Both the position numbers and the translations under genes were made by a program. Of a DNA stretch of 39,293 nt, positions 33,207-39,293 are shown one piece after another. The stretch's first letter is position 1; the number at the start of each line of letters is the position of its first letter. Below the pieces are notes generated by a model. That model saw only the letters and a list, made by a program, of their open reading frames with translations. It searched no databases and was not told the DNA's origin. This DNA is from Sedimenticola sp. (GTDB lineage: Bacteria > Pseudomonadota > Gammaproteobacteria > Chromatiales > Chromatiaceae): assembly GCA_026994195.1 (NCBI GenBank), contig JALWRH010000114.1, positions 1 to 39,293 on the forward strand, written 5' to 3'.

Positions 33207-34754
33207 ATGAGCAGTGAAAAATTGATTATATTTGATACAACCTTGCGTGACGGGGAACAAAGTCCCGGCGCGTCCATGACCCGTGAGGAGAAGATCCGCA
33301 TCGCCAAAAAGCTGGAGTTGCTGCGAGTGGATGTGATCGAAGCGGGTTTTCCCATCGCCAGTGAAGGCGATTTTGATGCAGTGAAAGCCGTTGCGGAGTC
33401 AGTCAAGGACTCCACCATTTGTGGCCTGGCCCGGGCGCTGGAAAAGGATATCGATCGCGCTGGTGAAGCTCTCAAACCCGCCAATTCAGCGCGTATCCAT
33501 ACTTTTATCGCCACTTCACCCATCCACATGCAGCAGAAGCTGCGCATGCAGCCGGATCAGGTGGTGGAGCAGGCCGTGTGGGCGGTGAAACGTGCCCGAA
33601 ACTATACGGATAACGTGGAGTTCTCTGCCGAGGATGCAGGACGTTCTGAAATGGACTTCCTGTGCCGTATCGTGGAAGCCGCTATCGATGCCGGCGCCAG
33701 TACCATCAACATTCCCGATACGGTGGGCTACAACCTGCCGCACCAGTTCGGTGAGACCATCCGTGAACTCATGGAGCGGGTGCCCAACTCGGACAAAGCC
33801 GTGTTCTCCGTACATTGCCACAATGATCTGGGGCTGGCGGTAGCCAATTCCCTGTCTGCCGTACTCAACGGTGCTCGCCAGGTGGAATGCACCATCAATG
33901 GTCTCGGTGAACGGGCTGGCAATGCCTCTTTGGAGGAAGTGGTCATGGCCGTGCGGACCCGCCAGGACATGTTCCCTTGTGACACCACCCTGGATACCAC
34001 CCAGATCGTGTCCTGCTCCAAGCTGGTGTCCAGCATCACCGGCTTCCCGGTGCAGCCCAACAAGGCCATTGTCGGCGCCAATGCTTTTGCTCACGAGTCC
34101 GGCATCCACCAGGATGGAGTGCTCAAGAACCGCGAGACTTACGAAATCATGCGCGCCGAGGACGTGGGCTGGAGCCACAATCGCATGGTGCTGGGCAAGC
34201 ATTCAGGACGTAACGCCTTTCGCACCCGTCTCAAGGAGCTGGGTATAGAGTTCAGTTCTGAAGAAAAGCTCAATGCTGCTTTCCAACGCTTCAAGGCGCT
34301 GGCCGACAAAAAACACGAAATCTATGACGAGGATCTGCAGGCCGTGGTGTCCGAGTCCGTGCATGAGCTGCGTGATCCCCGTATCAAGCTGGTGTCTTTA
34401 AAGGCTTGCAGTGAGACTGGTGAAAGGCCGGTGGCGGATGTGGTGATCTCTGTGGATGGTGAAGAAAAGGCGGTTTCTGCTGCCGGGGCCGGTCCTGTGG
34501 ATGCGGCGTTTCAGGCCATTGAATCCATGTTGAAGACGGGCGCCAGGCTGACGCTGTATTCGGTGAACAATATCACCAGTGGCACGGATTCCCAGGGGGA
34601 GGTCACCGTGCGCCTGGAAAAAGACGATAAGCTGTTCAATGGACAGGGCGCGGATACAGATATCGTTATCGCTTCCGCCAAGGCTTACATCAACGCCGCC
34701 AACCGTCTGATGACCCCTGTTGAAAGGGAGCATCCCCAGGTGGGAGACGTCTGA
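33207..34754 (+). CDS. leuA: 2-isopropylmalate synthase
   Basis: This enzyme condenses acetyl-CoA with 2-oxoisovalerate, the committed step to leucine. The 515-aa product has the family start [20 protein letters not shown], the metal site [20 protein letters not shown], and [20 protein letters not shown], followed by the linker [20 protein letters not shown]. The C-terminal LeuA regulatory domain for leucine feedback is present (~residues 390-500). GGAG lies 7 nt before the ATG. The gene is monocistronic-like behind its own promoter and leader; the UDG gene starts 4 bp after its stop. Confidence 0.98.
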   Translation: MSSEKLIIFDTTLRDGEQSPGASMTREEKIRIAKKLELLRVDVIEAGFPIASEGDFDAVKAVAESVKDSTICGLARALEKDIDRAGEALKPANSARIHTFIATSPIHMQQKLRMQPDQVVEQAVWAVKRARNYTDNVEFSAEDAGRSEMDFLCRIVEAAIDAGASTINIPDTVGYNLPHQFGETIRELMERVPNSDKAVFSVHCHNDLGLAVANSLSAVLNGARQVECTINGLGERAGNASLEEVVMAVRTRQDMFPCDTTLDTTQIVSCSKLVSSITGFPVQPNKAIVGANAFAHESGIHQDGVLKNRETYEIMRAEDVGWSHNRMVLGKHSGRNAFRTRLKELGIEFSSEEKLNAAFQRFKALADKKHEIYDEDLQAVVSESVHELRDPRIKLVSLKACSETGERPVADVVISVDGEEKAVSAAGAGPVDAAFQAIESMLKTGARLTLYSVNNITSGTDSQGEVTVRLEKDDKLFNGQGADTDIVIASAKAYINAANRLMTPVEREHPQVGDV

Positions 34755-34758
34755 TTCC

Positions 34759-35487
34759 ATGGACGCCAGCCGCCGCCAGCAATACCTGGATGCCCTGGGC
34801 ATCGTTTCCTGGGTGCGCCGGGATCGGGCGGCGGCTGGGTCTTCCACGGATGCAAGCGTGATGCCGGAAGCTGCAGAGCTCCAGCCTGCAAACAATTTCC
34901 TGAAGGATGAACCCGTAAAGCCGGCGGCTGCCGGAGGTTGGGAAGCGCTGGAAGCGGCTGTTGCCCACTGCACGGCCTGCGCACTGCATCGCAGCCGGAC
35001 TCATACAGTTTTTGGCGTGGGTGATCACCATGCCCGGCTGATGATCATTGGCGAGGCGCCTGGTGCTGAAGAAGACCGTCAGGGAGAGCCTTTCGTGGGC
35101 CGGGCGGGGCAGTTGCTCAATGCCATGTTGCGTGCGATTGGCCTGGACCGCAGCCAGGTGTTCATTGCCAACATACTCAAGTGCCGCCCACCGGGCAACC
35201 GCAACCCCCAGGCTGATGAAGTCAAAGCCTGTATCCATTTTCTCCAGCAGCAGGTGGCCCTGGTGCGGCCCCGGGCAATCCTGGCCGTTGGGGGGGTGGC
35301 TGCGCACAATCTGCTGCAGACTGATGATGCTGTAGGCCGCTTGCGCAGCCGGATGCATACCTATGGTGAGGAGAATACGCCCCTGCTGGTCACTTATCAC
35401 CCCGCCTACCTGTTGCGTCGGCCCGAGGAAAAGGCCAAGGCTTGGCAGGATCTGCAAAAGCTGCATGGGCTGCTGCAGGCGGACTGA
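34759..35487 (+). CDS. Family-4 uracil-DNA glycosylase
   Basis: This 242-aa 4Fe-4S uracil-DNA glycosylase removes uracil from DNA. The start ATG at 34759 lies 4 bp after leuA. After a variable N-terminus come the first two cluster cysteines (CTACALHRSRTHTVFGVGD) and active-site motif GEAPGAEEDRQGEPFVGRAG. The segment VFIANILKCRPPGNRNPQAD and then KACIHFL supply the other two cysteines. The second motif is HPAYLL near the C-terminus. The N-terminal ~60 residues (RRQQYLDALGIVSWVRRD) are typical of the DNA polymerase-related form in gammaproteobacteria. rimI follows 3 bp later. Confidence 0.94.
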   Translation: MDASRRQQYLDALGIVSWVRRDRAAAGSSTDASVMPEAAELQPANNFLKDEPVKPAAAGGWEALEAAVAHCTACALHRSRTHTVFGVGDHHARLMIIGEAPGAEEDRQGEPFVGRAGQLLNAMLRAIGLDRSQVFIANILKCRPPGNRNPQADEVKACIHFLQQQVALVRPRAILAVGGVAAHNLLQTDDAVGRLRSRMHTYGEENTPLLVTYHPAYLLRRPEEKAKAWQDLQKLHGLLQAD

Positions 35488-35490
35488 CAC

Positions 35491-35937
35491 ATGTTGCAAG
35501 CGCGCCCCATGTTGGAGGCAGACCTGCCCTTGATCATGGCCATCGAGGAGAGAGCCTATCCCCATCCCTGGAGCCAGGGTATTTTCGAAGATTGCCTCAA
35601 GATCAGTGCCTACGAATGCCGTATTTATGAGGACCAGGATGGACTTTGTGCCTATTCCGTTCTATCGACCGGGGCCGGGGAAGCCCACTTGCTGAATATC
35701 TGTGTACGGCCGGAGCGCCAGGGGCTGGGTCTGGGACGTGCCGTGCTCGAACAGGTCATCGAGCGGGCAAAAGAAAAAGGCGCCGATACGCTGTTTCTTG
35801 AGGTGAGGGTATCCAACGACAGTGCCCGCCGTCTGTATGAGTCTGCGGGATTCAATGAAATCGGTCAGCGCTTTGACTATTACCCAGCGGATCAGGGCAG
35901 AGAAGATGCGCTGGTATTTGCCCTGCCTTTGTTGTAG
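35491..35937 (+). CDS. rimI: Ribosomal protein S18-alanine N-acetyltransferase
   Basis: This 148-aa GNAT acetyltransferase acetylates the N-terminal alanine of ribosomal protein S18. It has MLEADLPLIMAIEERAYPHP and WSQGIFEDCLK at the start. The acetyl-CoA loop is RPERQGLGLGRAVLEQVIER, then LFLEVRVSNDSARRLYESAG and FNEIGQRFDYYP. This order matches RimI closely. It is coupled to the UDG gene by a 3-bp gap, a pairing seen in other gammaproteobacteria. A MITE-like element lies downstream. Confidence 0.93.
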   Translation: MLQARPMLEADLPLIMAIEERAYPHPWSQGIFEDCLKISAYECRIYEDQDGLCAYSVLSTGAGEAHLLNICVRPERQGLGLGRAVLEQVIERAKEKGADTLFLEVRVSNDSARRLYESAGFNEIGQRFDYYPADQGREDALVFALPLL

Positions 35938-35948
35938 CTTATTCAATT

Positions 35949-36105
35949 GCAATTGCTCAGCGTCATCACCTGCGGAGGCTGTAAGTTATTGATTCTACTG
36001 GGCACTGTGAATACGTCCAAGTAAGCTCTAGGGCAGCATCCTTGCTGCCGGAGCCCGAATAATCAATAACTTACAGCCTTATATATGATTTGGCTGGGCA
36101 GTTAC
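35949..36105. mobile_element. 157-bp MITE-like element with 8-bp target duplication
   Basis: Direct repeats ATTCAATT flank it (35941-35948 and 36106-36113). The outer ends match as inverted repeats at 10 of 13 positions (GCAATTGCTCAGC against GTAACTGCCCAGC, all differences being C/T), with ATCA conserved at positions 17-20. A perfect 19-bp inner inverted repeat follows: AGGCTGTAAGTTATTGATT (35976-35994) and its complement (36061-36079). The 66-bp centre holds GTGAATACGTCC and the hairpin GGCAGC-ATCCTT-GCTGCC. There is no coding frame, so it must be moved in trans. An 8-bp duplication and a GTAA end recall IS66-type elements; this link is tentative. Confidence 0.72.
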
Positions 36106-36144
36106 ATTCAATTAACCATGCCCGTCTTAACAAAGGTATCCATC

Positions 36145-36828
36145 ATGGCAGATGAAGAAAAGGAAAAAACCGCGACCAAGGAAACAAAAAAGAAGGTTGC
36201 GAAGAAAAAAACAGCAAAAAAGGCGGTCAAGAAAAAGGTGGCAAAGAAGAAAGTTACAAAGAAAAAGGCTGCCGTGAAAAAAACCGCTGTGGCAAAGAAG
36301 GAGGTTGCCGGGAAAGCTCCCGAGAAGGTTGAGAAGCCGAAAGTTGAACCCGTAGAGCCTGCTGTGTCCGTGGGAGAGAAACCCGACGCCGGAAAAGCCG
36401 ACTCTGCAAAGGATGCACCCGCAAAGGACACCAAGGCAGCAGAGACAAGAAAGCCCGCTCCTGCACCTGTGCAGGCTTCACCAGTGCCTGATACTGATTC
36501 AGACACGAGTGCAACCTGGTGGCTGAATCTGGCTCTTGCCCTGGTGCTTGCGGCCATTGCGGCCCTGATGTACGTGATGATGCAGTTTGGAGAACTCAAG
36601 GGCATGGACATGGACCGTATCTGGTCCTATTTTTCCCCTTCATCATCAGCACCTGTTACACAACAGCAAGCGGCTCCTGCGGCAGCACCGGTGGGTAAAG
36701 TCGTGGTTGTAGAGGAAGAAGTCATTGTGACGAGTCCTTCCACCTCCACCGGAGAGCTGCAGCCCCTTCCTGACGACCAGGTACAAGAGCTCTGGGATGC
36801 GCTGCTGATCGCTCCGGAAAAGCCCTGA
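36145..36828 (+). CDS. Lysine-rich histone H1-like protein with one membrane helix
   Basis: The 227-aa protein has residues 14-61 made of KKxAKK-type repeats (KKKVAKKKTAKKAVKKKVAK), like the tails of histone H1, AlgP and HctB that bind DNA by charge. An Ala/Pro/Lys linker (62-120) leads to one membrane helix (WWLNLALALVLAAIAALMYV, 125-147). About 80 residues follow on the other side, with a Val/Glu strand and LQPLPDDQVQELWDALL. The positive tail should lie in the cytoplasm. The ATG at 36145 is chosen since the upstream 20 codons enter the repeat element flank. It is coupled to the next membrane gene by a 3-bp gap. A role as a nucleoid-membrane tether is inference. Confidence 0.85.
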   Translation: MADEEKEKTATKETKKKVAKKKTAKKAVKKKVAKKKVTKKKAAVKKTAVAKKEVAGKAPEKVEKPKVEPVEPAVSVGEKPDAGKADSAKDAPAKDTKAAETRKPAPAPVQASPVPDTDSDTSATWWLNLALALVLAAIAALMYVMMQFGELKGMDMDRIWSYFSPSSSAPVTQQQAAPAAAPVGKVVVVEEEVIVTSPSTSTGELQPLPDDQVQELWDALLIAPEKP

Positions 36829-36831
36829 GAG

Positions 36832-37284
36832 ATGAAAAGCAAGTTGCTGCCGGTATTGGCGAGCCTGTTGCTCATGACCTTGGGTGTCATGCTCTATTAT
36901 TCGGCTACACCATACATGAACATCTACCTGGTGCCTGTCATCAAATCCCTGGGGATTGAACCTACGAAGCTGACGCTCATAGGGATTCTGGCGCTGGTTG
37001 CCTTCGCTGGCGCCCTGATTGCCGGTTTTTTCAGCGTGTTTCTGTTTGAGATGGTCAGTGGCGGGTATCGTCCCCTGCTCATGGGGCTGATCTTTGCTAC
37101 CCCTGTGACAGCCATTCACTTGTTCATGATTGCCAGGGTTTATCTGGATGGACTGCAAGTGCCAGTGGATGTTATCTGGCTGAATCTGGGAGAAATGATC
37201 ACCATCTATCTGAGCTATCTGCTCACCGCCTGGGCCGGCCGGGGTGTGGCACGGCGCTTCTTTGCCACAGAAGCGCCGTCCTGA
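36832..37284 (+). CDS. 150-aa four-helix membrane protein
   Basis: I do not recognise a named family. The 150-aa product has about four membrane helices: LLPVLASLLLMTLGVMLYYS, LIGILALVAFAGALIAGFFS, LLMGLIFATPVTAIHLFMIA and VIWLNLGEMITIYLSYLLT. It ends in a basic tail (GRGVARRFFATEAPS). It starts 3 bp after the lysine-rich membrane protein, so the two are likely co-translated and may interact in the membrane. The end lies 4 bp from the convergent PEBP gene. Confidence 0.8.
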   Translation: MKSKLLPVLASLLLMTLGVMLYYSATPYMNIYLVPVIKSLGIEPTKLTLIGILALVAFAGALIAGFFSVFLFEMVSGGYRPLLMGLIFATPVTAIHLFMIARVYLDGLQVPVDVIWLNLGEMITIYLSYLLTAWAGRGVARRFFATEAPS

Positions 37285-37288
37285 ACGC

Positions 37289-37840
37289 CTACCGCGAATA
37301 CAGCCCGGTGATGGTGCTGCCCGTCAGGCGGTGCTGATCGATATAGCTCTTTACTTTGGTGGCCGGGGTATCGGCATTCAAAGGCAGCTTTTCCACGTCC
37401 AGGGCGTGCAGGGTAATGTTGTAGTGATGGGTGCCGTGTCCTTTGGGCGGACAGGGTCCGCCGTAGCCGCCTGTTCCGAAGTCTGTTTTTGACTGCACAG
37501 CCTGTTCTGGCATCAGGCCGGAAGAGGGGGCGCCTGCATTGGCGGGCAGTTCCCGGGTGTCCCGGGGGATATTGAACACCACCCAGTGCCACCAGCCACC
37601 CTTCCTGGGAGCATCCGGATCATGGATGGTCAGGGCAAAGCTTTTTGTTCCAGAGGGTATGTCTTTCCATTTGAGAGCAGGGGAGATGTTGCCGCCATCG
37701 CAACCGAAGCCTTTGTATTCCTGCTGCTTCTTCATTCGCACCTGATTACTCACATCCGGGCTTTGCAGTTCCAGGGCCAGGCTAAATTGTGTGCTCGTGG
37801 CCAGCAGGCAGCCAAGCAGAAGTTTTCCCGATGTGTTCAT
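37289..37840 (-). CDS. YbhB/YbcL-type PEBP protein, secreted
   Basis: This 183-aa phosphatidylethanolamine-binding-like protein has a signal peptide (MNTSGKLLLGCLLATSTQFS, cut near SLA). Family motifs are GGNISPALKWKDIPSGTKSF, TIHDPDAPRKGGWWHWVVFN (ligand site) and YGGPCPPKGHGTHHYNITLH. The ATG at 37840 is chosen because GGGGAG lies 7 nt upstream; five earlier codons are unlikely. The exported form resembles E. coli YbcL. Ligands are not known for most bacterial members. Confidence 0.92.
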   Translation of the reverse strand: MNTSGKLLLGCLLATSTQFSLALELQSPDVSNQVRMKKQQEYKGFGCDGGNISPALKWKDIPSGTKSFALTIHDPDAPRKGGWWHWVVFNIPRDTRELPANAGAPSSGLMPEQAVQSKTDFGTGGYGGPCPPKGHGTHHYNITLHALDVEKLPLNADTPATKVKSYIDQHRLTGSTITGLYSR

Positions 37841-37939
37841 GTGTTTTCTCCCCAATAGAAGTATTGTTCCCAGAGTATAGCGTCATTTTGCAGCGGGGCG
37901 GTGCTGTGTCCTGGCCCGGAAGTTTATGGTTCCATGAGG

Positions 37940-37991
37940 TATAATACGCTAGCCTCAACACCGGGGACAGGTTTGGCATGCCCGGGTGTTG
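37940..37991 (+). promoter_or_regulatory. -10 hexamer and 5'-UTR hairpin before the glycosyltransferase
   Basis: TATAAT at 37940-37945 has no good -35. Directly after it, CAACACC+GGG (37956-37965) pairs with CCC+GGTGTTG (37981-37991, one bulge). If the -10 is used, the hairpin is at the very 5' end of the mRNA, about 75 nt before the start codon. Confidence 0.35.
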
Positions 37992-38064
37992 CACGGCCAT
38001 ATAGCGCCCTGCCTCTTCAAGGTATGGTTTGGTTTGCCCAACAACAGAGAGATTGCCTGTTTTC

Positions 38065-38784
38065 ATGGAATTGTCAGTTGTCGTACCGGTTTTCAACGAG
38101 CGGGATAATCTCAAGCCCCTGATTGATGAAATCCATTCCGCTCTGGATGGAAGCCTGGACTACGAAATCATCTACGTCAATGATGGCAGCACAGACGAAA
38201 CCCTCGCTATTCTCGATGACCTGCATCAGCACGATGAACGCCTGCGCGTTCTCAGCCACGCCAGGAGTTGCGGTCAGAGTACTGCCGTGCGCACTGGTGT
38301 GAAGGCGGCACGGGCGCCCTGGATCGCCACACTGGATGGTGATGGACAGAATGATCCGGCGGATATCATGTCCCTCTATGCCCGGGTGCAGCAGGAGGAC
38401 AGGGATCCGGATCTGTGCATGATTGCCGGCTGGCGTAAAAAACGCCAGGACAGTTCCCTGAAGAAGTTTTCCTCCCGCCTGGCGAATGGCGTGCGCGCCA
38501 GGGTGCTCAAGGACGATACTCCTGATACCGGCTGCGGTCTCAAACTGTTCAGCCGGGAAGCCTTTCTCGAATTGCCTTACTTTGATCACATGCATCGCTT
38601 CCTGCCTGCCTTGATTCTGCGTAGCGGCAAAAAGGTACAGTCCGTGGAAGTAAACCATCGACCGCGCCACAAAGGGGAAAGCAAGTATGGCGTGCATAAC
38701 CGGCTCTGGACCGGCATCGTGGATATGCTGGGTGTGTTGTGGCTGCAGCGCCGGGGCAAGCGTCCTGAGATCAAGGAGCTGTGA
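38065..38784 (+). CDS. Glycosyltransferase family 2, DPM1/ArnC-like
   Basis: This 239-aa GT-A enzyme has MELSVVVPVFNERDNLKPLI, DYEIIYVNDGSTDETLAIL, then the DxD-type TLDGDGQNDPADI and PDTGCGLKLFSREAFL. The end HRPRHKGESKYGVHNRLWTG is typical of dolichol- or undecaprenyl-phosphate sugar synthases. It has no C-terminal helices, so it is the short soluble form. ATG 38065 is the homologous start; TTG codons upstream in frame (38029, 38053) are less likely. The likely product is a polyprenyl-phosphate sugar for envelope glycan or lipid A modification. The sugar is not predictable. Confidence 0.92.
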   Translation: MELSVVVPVFNERDNLKPLIDEIHSALDGSLDYEIIYVNDGSTDETLAILDDLHQHDERLRVLSHARSCGQSTAVRTGVKAARAPWIATLDGDGQNDPADIMSLYARVQQEDRDPDLCMIAGWRKKRQDSSLKKFSSRLANGVRARVLKDDTPDTGCGLKLFSREAFLELPYFDHMHRFLPALILRSGKKVQSVEVNHRPRHKGESKYGVHNRLWTGIVDMLGVLWLQRRGKRPEIKEL

Positions 38785-38846
38785 GGGCGGTTCGTATAGG
38801 CTTTGCTGATGATTTCATCTGACAGACGCATTTCCGGGAAAACAAA

Positions 38847-39293
38847 GTGAAGCTGCATTTCCTCGTGCGTGGGCTGCTGCTCATCGCTGTCATACTGGTT
38901 GTGGCCTGGTTGCTGGGGGATATGCTGGGTAAGGACTGGATCGATGCCAATATCCGCAACCACGGTATCCGCGGACAACTGTTGTTCGTTGCCCTGGGCA
39001 GCCTGTTCGTTGCTGTGGGGCTGTCGCGGCAGTTCGTGGCCATCCTCGCAGGATATGGATTCGGTTTTGCCTATGGCCTGTTACTGGTGGAAATTGCCAG
39101 CATCATAGGCTGTCTGGTGGCCTTCTACTACGCACGCTGGTTCAGCGCCAACATGATTGCCGCGCATTACCCGGACAAGATTCGTAAAATCGATGATTTC
39201 ATCGAACGCAATCCTTTTACCAAGACGCTGATGATCCGGTTGTTTCCGGTAGGCAGCAACCTGTTGGTGAATCTGGCAGCGGGGATCTCACGC
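38847..39293 (+). CDS. TVP38/TMEM64 (VTT-domain) membrane protein, 3' end cut by window
   Basis: An open frame runs from GTG 38847 to the window end without stop (149 codons). It has an N-terminal helix (FLVRGLLLIAVILVVAWLL), GQLLFVALGSLFVAVGLSRQ, then FVAILAGYGFGFAYGLLLVE and IASIIGCLVAFYYARWF. After these come FIERNPFTKTLMIRLFPVGS and NLLVNLAAGISR. The AGYxFG and RL(F/I)PxGxN elements are those of the SNARE-associated/VTT (TVP38/TMEM64, DedA-like) family of membrane lipid-handling proteins. It starts 62 bp after the glycosyltransferase and probably shares its transcript. The C-terminus is beyond the window. Confidence 0.88.
   Translation, partial: MKLHFLVRGLLLIAVILVVAWLLGDMLGKDWIDANIRNHGIRGQLLFVALGSLFVAVGLSRQFVAILAGYGFGFAYGLLLVEIASIIGCLVAFYYARWFSANMIAAHYPDKIRKIDDFIERNPFTKTLMIRLFPVGSNLLVNLAAGISR

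Noticed and set aside
35944-35955. The 12-bp palindrome CAATTGCAATTG as a separate operator.
   Set aside because: It is formed by the junction of the ATTCAATT target duplication with the end of the MITE-like element, so it is better explained as an insertion product.

Overview
The window looks like a chromosomal stretch of a gammaproteobacterium, probably Chromatiales-like. The evidence is the moderately GC-rich sequence, the ilvI-ilvH-ilvC ... pssA ... leuA biosynthetic series, a gammaproteobacterial SbcB, REP-type extragenic palindromes, a QseBC/PmrAB-type two-component pair and a nine-haem cytochrome. No prophage, plasmid, CRISPR or rRNA/tRNA signal was seen. The genus cannot be fixed from the sequence alone.

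Layout. 1-1240: 3' part of sbcB (exonuclease I). 1314-3961 (minus): ankyrin lipoprotein, a 94-aa protein and a Na/Pi cotransporter with PhoU-like tail. 4013-7514 (plus): small membrane protein, voltage-sensor K+ channel with RCK domain, a separate RCK/TrkA protein and a DUF3108 protein, all overlapping or nearly so. 7500-8997 (minus): a motif-repeat protein and a mono-haem Tll0287-domain protein. 9209-10858 (plus): TrkH and a 49-aa DUF3096 protein. 10964-15879 (minus): a lipase-like hydrolase, then an operon gloA - thioredoxin - PlsC - P1B-type metal ATPase. 16090-21058 (plus): nine-haem cytochrome followed by a response regulator/histidine kinase pair. 21051-22191 (minus): two small envelope proteins. 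22386-25693 (plus): ilvI-ilvH-ilvC. 25759-29324 (minus): secreted Cys-rich protein and an RND protein fused to a cyclic-nucleotide-binding domain. 29613-35937 (plus): pssA, a PAS/GAF/GGDEF/EAL protein, leuA behind a leucine-rich leader ORF, family-4 uracil-DNA glycosylase and rimI. 35949-36105: a MITE-like element. 36145-39293: lysine-rich membrane-anchored protein, four-helix membrane protein, PEBP protein (minus), glycosyltransferase 2 and a TVP38/TMEM64 protein cut by the window end.

How parts work together. K+ handling (channel, RCK protein, TrkH) is concentrated in 4-11 kb. Branched-chain amino acid synthesis (ilvIHC, leuA) is split by an inserted signalling/transport block (RND-cNMP module and c-di-GMP enzyme). 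The strongest regulatory signals are (i) two almost identical PmrA/QseB-type direct repeats, one before the nine-haem cytochrome and one before the regulator gene, both exactly 10 nt from a -10 hexamer; (ii) a 30-codon leader ORF with 7 Leu codons before leuA, flanked by mutually exclusive stems and a G-poor stretch; and (iii) a 157-bp MITE-like element with an 8-bp target duplication.
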